From the NCBI GenBank assembly GCA_002353285.1, contig DEJJ01000021.1, forward strand, positions 1 to 30,238: a stretch of DNA of 30,238 nt, given 5' to 3'. The DNA is from Porphyromonadaceae bacterium UBA2751. Lineage in GTDB: Bacteria; Bacteroidota; Bacteroidia; Bacteroidales; Muribaculaceae. Below, in pieces: positions 8,002-14,532 of the stretch; position 1 is the stretch's first letter; each line of letters begins with the position of its first letter. Under the pieces are notes generated by a model. It made no database searches. It had not been told where the DNA came from and was given only the letters and a program-made list of their open reading frames with translations. Both the position numbers and the translations under genes were made by a program.

Positions 8002-9570
8002 TTAAATGGTTCGGTGATCTTCAAGACCTTCGACATGGATAGCAGCGACAGGGCGTGCTGGACACACGTGCTCGCATGCACCGCAGCCAATGCACTTGCT
8101 GTCGTCGATGGCCAGTGGCACCATGGGTGAGTTCTCGTCGTTCTCGTTGAGAGGGGCCATTGTGATGGCTCCTGTGGGGCAATGACGGGCGCAGTTGCCG
8201 CACGAGATGGGGTTGCCCTCCTCGTCCTTGTCCTTGGTGGGGATGCACAGGAAGTGGGTCCACACAGCCTTGCCTATCTTGGTTGACGATTTCACCTCAA
8301 GGCTTATGGGCTTGATGGCACCAGCAGGGCACACTTGCGAGCATCGGTTGCACTCGGGTCGGCAGTAGCCTCGCTCGTAGCTCATGATGGGCTGCATGAA
8401 GGTGAGCATGTCGGCCGATGGGCGAAGCACCTGGTTTGGGCACTCGGCCACACACAACTGGCATGCCACGCAGTGCCGCGCCATGTTGCGTGCGCTTATC
8501 GAACCAGGAGGAGTGATAGGGGTTTTGCGCTCGGGCATCTGCTTCTGCTCGATGGTTGCGAGGCCACCATCCACCTTCTTCTTGGCCTGTGCCATTGCGG
8601 TGGTTGCGATTGCGATGCCGCTGCCAATGAGGAAAGCGCGCTTGCCCTTGTCGATGCTTTGGGCTGCTTGTGAGGCAACATTCTCATCATGAGCGGTGGT
8701 CGACATTGCTACCTGATTGCCTTCTTCAGTCGTCGAAGGGAACTTTTGCGCCTTGCGTGGTCGTCCGTAGTAGATGGCGTCCTTGTGGCACTTGTCGATG
8801 CAGTTGCCACAGGTCACGCATCGACTGTGGTCGATGGTGCCGTTCTTGAAGTCGACGCACGATGCCTTGCAGTTGCGTGTGCACATGCCACACTTGATGC
8901 ACTTGCTCTCGTCGATGTGCACCTTGAGCAGTGAAAAGCGCGACAGCAGGCCCAGGAAGGTTCCCACTGGGCACACGGTGTTGCAATAGGTGCGGCCTCC
9001 ACGCCATGCCAGGTAGCCGATGACGAGCAGCAGGGCGATTGATGTGGCCAGCGCAGCGGCACTCTTGACCCAGACCTCGGTGCTGTAGAAGGCGTAGCTG
9101 TTGTAGTGCCCGGCTATGGCGGCAAGGCCGTTGTTACACCATTGGTACACGGGCTGCAGCAAGTTGGTGGCTATCATGCCAAATGTGCTGTAAGGTTCCA
9201 AAATGGCCATGAGCGAACCAATTCCTGCAATCATTGCAACGATGAAGATTAGCAGCACAGGATATCGCAGCCATCGCATCTCCTTGGAGTAGGTGAAGCG
9301 GTTCTTCTTGCGGCGAGAGTGCAGCCATGAGATGACGTCTTGCATCACGCCCAGTGGACATATCACCGAGCAGTAGATGCGGCCAAAGATGAGTGTGATA
9401 AGGGCTAAAGCCACTATCACAACAACGTTGAGCGCCAGCACTGCTGGCACAAGCTGAACCTTGGCAGTCCACCCCAGCCAATGGTGCAGGGTGCCAGTGA
9501 AGTCAAGAAACAGCAACGTCACAGCCACAAAAGCCAGCACTGCAAGTGTTTTTCTTATTTTCTTTAACAT
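8002..9570 (-). CDS. fused NapH/NapG-like polyferredoxin membrane protein
   Basis: A membrane electron-transfer protein of 522 residues. Residues 1-215 hold four or so membrane helices with two NapH/CcoG-type loops, C67xxxC71P and C196xxxC200P. Next come two ferredoxin clusters (Cys224/227/230/234 and Cys251/254/257/261). A second hydrophobic segment, KRAFLIGSGIAIATTAMAQA at 310-329, resembles the leader of NapG-type proteins. After it come about four more Cys groups (367-377, 403-414, 457-464, 493-503). The layout is therefore a NapH-like protein joined to a NapG-like one. Quinol oxidation and electron delivery to the downstream reductase are inferred from this and from the 30-bp spacing. 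The family is often annotated only as 4Fe-4S binding protein. Confidence 0.85.
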   Translation of the reverse strand: MLKKIRKTLAVLAFVAVTLLFLDFTGTLHHWLGWTAKVQLVPAVLALNVVVIVALALITLIFGRIYCSVICPLGVMQDVISWLHSRRKKNRFTYSKEMRWLRYPVLLIFIVAMIAGIGSLMAILEPYSTFGMIATNLLQPVYQWCNNGLAAIAGHYNSYAFYSTEVWVKSAAALATSIALLLVIGYLAWRGGRTYCNTVCPVGTFLGLLSRFSLLKVHIDESKCIKCGMCTRNCKASCVDFKNGTIDHSRCVTCGNCIDKCHKDAIYYGRPRKAQKFPSTTEEGNQVAMSTTAHDENVASQAAQSIDKGKRAFLIGSGIAIATTAMAQAKKKVDGGLATIEQKQMPERKTPITPPGSISARNMARHCVACQLCVAECPNQVLRPSADMLTFMQPIMSYERGYCRPECNRCSQVCPAGAIKPISLEVKSSTKIGKAVWTHFLCIPTKDKDEEGNPISCGNCARHCPTGAITMAPLNENDENSPMVPLAIDDSKCIGCGACEHVCPARPVAAIHVEGLEDHRTI

Positions 9571-9577
9571 GGGTTTG

Positions 9578-9656
9578 GTTAGTTATTAGTTTTTTAGTTT
9601 TTTAGTTTTTAGTTTTTAGTTTCTAGTTATTAATTATTAGTTGTTAGTTTTTTTAG
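9578..9656. repeat. degenerate TAGTTTTT tandem tract
   Basis: The whole gap between the MATE stop and the iron-sulfur gene start is made of 7-8 bp units of the form TAGTTTTT or TAGTTATT. On the coding (minus) strand it reads as ACTAAAA units running up to AACCAAACCC and the ATG. It resembles the AACTCAA tracts before obgE (17099-17141) and before 29355. Confidence 0.8.
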
Positions 9657-9657
9657 T

Positions 9658-11040
9658 TTAGGCTTGTGAGGCTGGTTGGGACATTTGGCTCTTTACTAAA
9701 CGGTTAATTTTGCGCATTTCGAGGGTGAGCAGCACCACGCCAAGCAGTGCAGCAAGCAGGTCGCTGGCAGGGAATGAGTACCACACGCCATCCAGCTTGA
9801 GAAGCGGTGGCAGGATGAACAGGAATGGGAGCAGGAAAATCACCTGGCGCGACAAGCTCATGAATATCGACTTGGTTGCCTCGCCCAGCGACTGGAAGAA
9901 ATTGGTGGTCACAATCTGGAACCCTGCCACGAAGAACACCACGTTGCCCAGCGGAATGCCATGCTCGCAAGCGGCAATCAGCGCACTATCGGTGGTGAAG
10001 ATGCGAGCCACTTGCCCTGGGAAGAACACGCTCGCAATGGTGCCAAGCAGGCACACCACGGTGCTCACGCTCACGGTGAGCCAGTAGGCGCGCTTGAGGC
10101 GGTCGTAGCGCTTTGCACCATAGTTGAATCCCACGATGGGCTGCATTCCCATGCACACTCCAAGCACAAACATCACAGCCAGCTGTGTGAACGTCATGAA
10201 GATGCCCATCGCTGCCACGCTGGTGTCGCCACCGTACTTGTAGACCGTGTGGTTGAGCACAGCGTTTATCACGCAGCCTGCGGTGTTGACGATGCACGGT
10301 GCCGCACCCACGGCAAAGATGGGTCGCAGAATCTCCCATTTCACCTTGTAGATGCCACGCTTGTAGTGTATCTCGCTCTTAGAGCTGAAAAAGTGCACTT
10401 GCACGTAGATCATGGCAATGAACATTGAGATGTCGGTAGCAATGGCTGCACCCTTAATGCCCCACTTGAGACCAAAGATGAAGATGGGGGCCAAAATCAC
10501 GTTCATGCCTGCGCCTATGAAGTTGGCCCACATGGCTTTCTTGGGATAGCCAGTGGCGCGCATGATGTTGCTGAAGGAGAAAGTGAGGTTGTTGATGAGC
10601 AAGCCGGGAAGCATGTAGAGCATAAAGTCGCGAGCATAGGGCAGCGATGTCTTGCTTGCGCCAAAGAGCAGTAGCACATCGTCGATGTAGACTGCCAGCA
10701 CCGTGAGATAGAAGGTGCCTAATGCCAGTGTCATGACCAGGCTGTTGCCCAATATCTGCTCGGCAGTGCGGCGGTTGCCCCGTCCCAGCACTATCGAGGT
10801 GTGGGCTCCAGCACCGCCACCAATGAGCACGCCAAATGCCGCCGACACGTTCATCACCGGGAAGGTGATGGCGAGTCCTGCTATGGCATCGGGTCCCACG
10901 CCTTGGCCAATGAACATGCGGTCGATGATGTTGTAGACCGACATCACCACCATACCCACAACCGAAGGCAAGCTGTACTTGAACAACAGCTTGCCTATCG
11001 GAGCTTTATCGAGTTCGTTTAACCTATCTTTTCCTTGCAT
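9658..11040 (-). CDS. MATE family efflux transporter
   Basis: A multidrug and toxin extrusion antiporter of the inner membrane, 460 residues with about twelve hydrophobic segments. It shows the usual N-terminal half PIGKLLFKYSLPSVVGM, then YNIIDRMFIGQGVG and GGGAGAHTSIVLGRGN, and the repeat of the fold in the second half (GMQPIVGFNYGAKRYDRLKR). Ion-coupled drug or metabolite export is the family role; the substrate cannot be told. It starts 33 bp after the TPR gene stop, in the same minus-strand run. The repeat tract at 9578-9656 separates it from the next gene. Confidence 0.95.
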   Translation of the reverse strand: MQGKDRLNELDKAPIGKLLFKYSLPSVVGMVVMSVYNIIDRMFIGQGVGPDAIAGLAITFPVMNVSAAFGVLIGGGAGAHTSIVLGRGNRRTAEQILGNSLVMTLALGTFYLTVLAVYIDDVLLLFGASKTSLPYARDFMLYMLPGLLINNLTFSFSNIMRATGYPKKAMWANFIGAGMNVILAPIFIFGLKWGIKGAAIATDISMFIAMIYVQVHFFSSKSEIHYKRGIYKVKWEILRPIFAVGAAPCIVNTAGCVINAVLNHTVYKYGGDTSVAAMGIFMTFTQLAVMFVLGVCMGMQPIVGFNYGAKRYDRLKRAYWLTVSVSTVVCLLGTIASVFFPGQVARIFTTDSALIAACEHGIPLGNVVFFVAGFQIVTTNFFQSLGEATKSIFMSLSRQVIFLLPFLFILPPLLKLDGVWYSFPASDLLAALLGVVLLTLEMRKINRLVKSQMSQPASQA

Positions 11041-11073
11041 ATCAATTTTTACACCCCATTAGCGTTCAACGCT

Positions 11074-11943
11074 TTACTTTATCAGGTCGAGCCATGAGGG
11101 GTCTTTAGTCTTCTTTGCTTTGTTTTTGAACACTTTTTCCAGGTCCTTGGTGGCATCCTCGTTTTGCTTTAGGTGCTCAAGGATCCATAGCGCGCGTGTG
11201 TTGTCGCTCTCGAGCTCAAGGGCGCTCACCACGTCTTTAGCGGCTTTCTCAAAGTCCCAGTTGTTGTAATGCTCCACAGCACGCAGTGCGTAGGGCTCGC
11301 CGCTGTCGGGGGCAAGTTCTATAGCCTTGGTGTAGGCCTTGATGGCGGCATCACGGTCCTTGAGCGAGCCCGACACGGTGCCTATGCCCAGGTAGCCTTG
11401 AATCTCCTTAGGCTCATATTGCACCACCATTCCATAGTCGACGAGAGCTTCGTCAAATCGGCGCATGCGCTTGAATATGTTGGCTCGGCGGAAGTAGCTA
11501 TCCACATCGGTCTTGTCGTAGCGCAGTGCCATGTTCAGGTCTTCGATGGCAGCAATGGTGTCGCTCAGTTGCAGGTTGACACCTGAGCGAGTGAAATATA
11601 GCCAGTTGAGCAGCTCGGTGTCGTTGTCGCTGATGCGGCACTGCCGTGCGCGGTCAATAGCCTTGAGGGCCTCGGTCGACATGCCTGCCTCGCCGTAGAT
11701 GCCTCCCAGCATTGCCCAGCTCTCGGCATCGTTAGGGTTCTTGTCGAGGTGTTTCTTCATGTATAGAGCTGCAGTAGTGAGGTCGTCTCGGTCGTAGGCA
11801 TCCATGGCTTTCTGGTAGTTGGAGCCATTCACCACTTGAGTTTTCTTGGCAATTTTCCTGATTGATTTCTTCTCAATCGACAGTGCACCTGCTGACACTG
11901 AAAGCAAAGCAGCAAGAATCAATAAGATTGTTATTCTCTTCAT
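11074..11943 (-). CDS. exported tetratricopeptide repeat protein
   Basis: A 289-residue protein with an N-terminal signal peptide (MKRITILLILAALLSVSAG). After it come about six TPR units from residue ~40 to ~270, with recognisable A/G/Y/A patterns such as NPNDAESWAMLGGIYGEAGM and APDSGEPYALRAVEHYNNWD. It is probably periplasmic or bound to the inner face of the outer membrane, and acts as a protein-protein scaffold; the partner is unknown. A TATATTTG -7 box upstream (11979-11986) suggests its own promoter inside the tsaD-TPR gap. The C-terminus is Lys-rich. Confidence 0.85.
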   Translation of the reverse strand: MKRITILLILAALLSVSAGALSIEKKSIRKIAKKTQVVNGSNYQKAMDAYDRDDLTTAALYMKKHLDKNPNDAESWAMLGGIYGEAGMSTEALKAIDRARQCRISDNDTELLNWLYFTRSGVNLQLSDTIAAIEDLNMALRYDKTDVDSYFRRANIFKRMRRFDEALVDYGMVVQYEPKEIQGYLGIGTVSGSLKDRDAAIKAYTKAIELAPDSGEPYALRAVEHYNNWDFEKAAKDVVSALELESDNTRALWILEHLKQNEDATKDLEKVFKNKAKKTKDPSWLDLIK

Positions 11944-11978
11944 AATGTCAAATTTTATTGGTTAAGTAATTTTTTTTG

Positions 11979-11986
11979 CAAATATA
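11979..11986 (-). promoter_or_regulatory. -7 box upstream of the TPR gene
   Basis: TATATTTG on the minus strand matches TAnnTTTG, 36 bp before the start codon in an AT-rich gap. No TTTG is present at the -33 position, so the assignment is tentative. Confidence 0.35.
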
Positions 11987-12032
11987 ATGAAAAAAATTTA
12001 TAAAACCCTATGTTTTGCTAATTTAGTGTGAT

Positions 12033-13043
12033 TCAAATCACCACGCGGGCAAAGGGTGGTGCTGTGATGTCGCACGTGTCGCCATTGAGATACTTGAAGT
12101 AGCCAGCCACAGCAATCATTGCGGCATTGTCGGTAGTGAACGACCGCTTTGGAATGAATGCTGTGATGTTGCGGCGGTCGCAGTAGTGCTGCACAGCTGC
12201 TCGCACACCGCTGTTGGCGCTCACACCACCGCTAATGGCGACTGTCTTGATGCCAGTAGCTTTAACGGCCTTGTCAAGTTTGTCCATGAGGGTGTCGATA
12301 ATGGTGTGTTGCAGCGATGCCGCCAGGTCGGCTTTGTTTTCTTCAATGAAGTTGGGGTTCAGCTTGATGTTGTCGCGCAGGGTGTAGAGGAAGGATGTCT
12401 TCAGCCCGCTGAAGCTGTAGTTATAGCCCTCGATGTGAGGTTTTGAGAACTTAAAGCGCTTGGGGTCGCCGTGCTGGGCTAGCTCATCGATGTAGGGGCC
12501 GCCAGGGTAGGGCAGGCCCATCACCTTGGCACACTTGTCGAAAGCCTCGCCTGCGGCATCGTCGATGGTTTGTCCCATGATTTCCATGTCGGTGGGCGAT
12601 TGCACCTTGATGATTTGTGAGTTACCGCCGCTGATGAGCAGGCACAGGAAGGGGAAGCTGGGGACCACGGTGTTCTCGTCGTCCTTGATAAAGTGGGCGA
12701 GCACGTGGCCATGAAGGTGATTGACGTCGACCAGCGGCACATTCAGTGCCAGCGCTAAGCCCTTGCTGAAGGAGGTGCCCACGTGCAATGAACCAGGAAG
12801 GCCAGGGCCGCGTGTGAAGGCTATCGCGTCGATGTCGCCTTTCTCGATGCCGGCTTGGCGGATGGCCTCGCTCACCACAGGCACTATGTTTTGCTGGTGG
12901 GCGCGTGATGCAAGCTCAGGCACCACTCCACCATAGGCCTCATGCACCTTTTGGCTGGCTATCACGTTGCTCATCAGAATGCAATCCTTAACGATTGCAG
13001 CGCTGGTGTCGTCGCACGACGACTCAATTCCCAGAATTATCAT
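12033..13043 (-). CDS. tsaD: tRNA threonylcarbamoyladenosine transferase subunit TsaD
   Basis: Catalytic subunit that moves the threonylcarbamoyl group onto A37 of ANN-decoding tRNAs, acting with TsaB and TsaE. The 336 residues start MIILGIESSCDDTSAAIV. They show the metal-site motif NHLHGH (His109 and His113, corresponding to His111/His115 in E. coli), ISGGNSQI, and the ATP-site segments TIDDAAGEAFDKCAK and ISGGVSANS. The conserved DNAAMI lies near the C-terminus. Length and motifs are complete. It is the first gene of the minus-strand run ending with the reductase. A -7 box TAATTTTG lies at 13082-13089, about 40 bp upstream. Confidence 0.97.
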   Translation of the reverse strand: MIILGIESSCDDTSAAIVKDCILMSNVIASQKVHEAYGGVVPELASRAHQQNIVPVVSEAIRQAGIEKGDIDAIAFTRGPGLPGSLHVGTSFSKGLALALNVPLVDVNHLHGHVLAHFIKDDENTVVPSFPFLCLLISGGNSQIIKVQSPTDMEIMGQTIDDAAGEAFDKCAKVMGLPYPGGPYIDELAQHGDPKRFKFSKPHIEGYNYSFSGLKTSFLYTLRDNIKLNPNFIEENKADLAASLQHTIIDTLMDKLDKAVKATGIKTVAISGGVSANSGVRAAVQHYCDRRNITAFIPKRSFTTDNAAMIAVAGYFKYLNGDTCDITAPPFARVVI

Positions 13044-13081
13044 TTGCTTGATTTGTTAGTTTCGGTTTCAGAATTAGAGTG

Positions 13082-13089
13082 CAAAATTA
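13082..13089 (-). promoter_or_regulatory. -7 box of the tsaD promoter
   Basis: TAATTTTG on the minus strand matches TAnnTTTG exactly, 38 bp before the tsaD start. The -33 region at about 13110 does not contain TTTG. Confidence 0.45.
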
Positions 13090-13169
13090 ATCATTTTTCC
13101 TTTACTATTCTATGGTTTACCTTTTTTTGTCGCTATTACGGGCTATATTTGCCATTGCTTCCAGTTTCA

Positions 13170-13234
13170 AATTATCGTAAACACAATTATCGTAAACACA
13201 ATTATCATAAACACGATTATTGTGTTTGCGATAA
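13170..13234. repeat. 15-bp direct repeats with an inverted copy upstream of the ATPase gene
   Basis: Three head-to-tail copies of AATTATCGTAAACAC lie at 13170-13184, 13185-13199 and 13200-13214, the last with one change (G to A). A 7-bp spacer separates the third copy from an inverted copy, GTGTTTGCGATAA (13222-13234). The inverted copy differs from copies 1 and 2 at one position and from copy 3 at two. The array ends 16 bp before a candidate -33 element of the downstream ATPase gene. It looks like an operator or iteron-type protein binding array. Confidence 0.85.
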
Positions 13235-13250
13235 AATTTCTGATAAAAAG

Positions 13251-13282
13251 CTTGCATTAGAGAAAAAAATGTTGTTATTTTG
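13251..13282 (+). promoter_or_regulatory. candidate promoter of the orphan ATPase
   Basis: CTTG (13251-13254), a 20-bp spacer, and TTATTTTG (13275-13282) match TTTG-N20-TAnnTTTG with one mismatch in each box. The start codon follows 30 bp later. Confidence 0.4.
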
Positions 13283-13312
13283 CACATATAAAACAATAAA
13301 AGACACAATACT

Positions 13313-14437
13313 ATGAATCCATTTATCACCCGAGGTTATGCTGGGGCCGAGTACTTTTGCGACCGAGAGAATGAGACACGTGACATTGTGAACCTGCTCA
13401 CTAATGGTAACAATGTGGCAATCATTTCGCCTAGAAGGTTGGGGAAGACCGATCTCATAAGGCATTGCTTTGCCCAACCTGAGTTAAAAGATAAGTACTA
13501 CACTTTTTTGATTGATATCTATGCCACCAGTTCGCTGCATGACTTTGTTAATACGCTGGGAAAAGCCATACTTGATGAGCTGAAGCCCCGTGGCAAGAAA
13601 AGCTGGGAAAAATTCATAATGATGTTACAGTCAATTAAGGCTGAAATAACATTTGATTTCTCGGGCAATCCGGTGTGGGGCATGGGTCTTTCAAGCATTG
13701 ACAACCCTGCCACTACCCTCGACGAAATCTTCGAGTACCTTAATAACGCTGATAAGCCTTGCATTGTGGCAATTGATGAGTTTCAGCAAATCACCAGTTA
13801 CTCACAAGGTGAGGATGTGGAAGCAGCCCTGCGCACCCACATTCAGCGTTGCAATAATGCAGTGTTCCTGTTCAGTGGTAGCCGCCGCCACTTGATGGGC
13901 AAGATGTTCACTTCACCATCAAGGCCTTTCTACCAGTCGGTTATCACAATGGGGCTGGCTCCCATCTCGTGTGATAAGTATACCAGTTTTGTAAAACAAT
14001 TGTTTGCTGGTCGCGACCGTTCAATCAGCGATGAGGTGGTTGAGAGAGTTTACAATCAATTTGATGGTGTTACGTTGTGTTTGCAGCGAGTGATGAATGT
14101 CCTGTACATGAACACTCCCGCAGGAAGTAAGGCAACTGTCGAAATGGCCGACGATGCTATAGACTACATATTAAGTCTGTTGAATGACAACTATGAAACG
14201 ATGATTAGCCAGCTGCCAGAGAAGCAGCGAGCGGTGTTGATGGCAATTGCTCGGGAACGAAAAGTGAAAAACATAAGCAGTGGCGATTTCAATAAACGAT
14301 ATCGACTCGTGTCGCCAAGTTCAACGGTTAGTGCATTAAAAGCGTTGATAGAAAAAGACTTTGTGATAAACGACAATGGTTGCTATATGGTCTATGACCG
14401 TTTCTTGTCAATTTGGTTAAGAAATAGAGCCCGTTGA
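13313..14437 (+). CDS. orphan STAND/archaeal-type AAA ATPase
   Basis: A 374-residue ATP-binding protein of the ATPase_2 (archaeal ATPase, MNS-clade) type common in gut Bacteroidota. The N-terminal ITRGYAGAEYFCDRENE is typical of the group. Walker A is SPRRLGKT at 39-46 (Lys45), and Walker B is IVAIDEFQ with Asp155-Glu156. A sensor-like LFSGSRRHLM follows. The C-terminal ~80 residues look like a winged helix (SPSSTVSALKALIEKDF). No nuclease domain of the DUF234 type is attached. The gene is visibly more AT-rich than its neighbours, stands alone between two minus-strand genes, and has its own repeat array upstream, so recent acquisition is plausible. Function is unknown; regulatory, mobile-element and defence roles have been proposed for related families. 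Confidence 0.85.
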   Translation: MNPFITRGYAGAEYFCDRENETRDIVNLLTNGNNVAIISPRRLGKTDLIRHCFAQPELKDKYYTFLIDIYATSSLHDFVNTLGKAILDELKPRGKKSWEKFIMMLQSIKAEITFDFSGNPVWGMGLSSIDNPATTLDEIFEYLNNADKPCIVAIDEFQQITSYSQGEDVEAALRTHIQRCNNAVFLFSGSRRHLMGKMFTSPSRPFYQSVITMGLAPISCDKYTSFVKQLFAGRDRSISDEVVERVYNQFDGVTLCLQRVMNVLYMNTPAGSKATVEMADDAIDYILSLLNDNYETMISQLPEKQRAVLMAIARERKVKNISSGDFNKRYRLVSPSSTVSALKALIEKDFVINDNGCYMVYDRFLSIWLRNRAR

Positions 14438-14457
14438 ACAGGACGATAACAAAATGT

Positions 14458-14496
14458 GAGCGGCACCGGGGCAATGATGCCCTTCGGGTGCCGCTC
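14458..14496. terminator. nested hairpin between the ATPase and barrel genes
   Basis: A perfect 10-bp outer stem, GAGCGGCACC (14458-14467) with GGTGCCGCTC (14487-14496), encloses a second stem GGGCA (14469-14473) with TGCCC (14478-14482). It lies between convergent genes and is preceded on the minus-strand exit side by T-rich sequence. It probably terminates the barrel gene and perhaps the ATPase gene. Confidence 0.7.
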
Positions 14497-14532
14497 GAGC
14501 TACAATTATAGGAAGCAGGTGTTTTACGTCTT

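Noticed and set aside
9578..9656. Insertion sequence remnant or attachment site
   Set aside because: The tract is only short TAGTTTTT-type units. There are no terminal inverted repeats, target duplication or transposase fragments.
13170..13234. Possible CRISPR array
   Set aside because: The 15-bp repeats are directly adjacent without spacers, one copy is inverted, and no cas gene is near.
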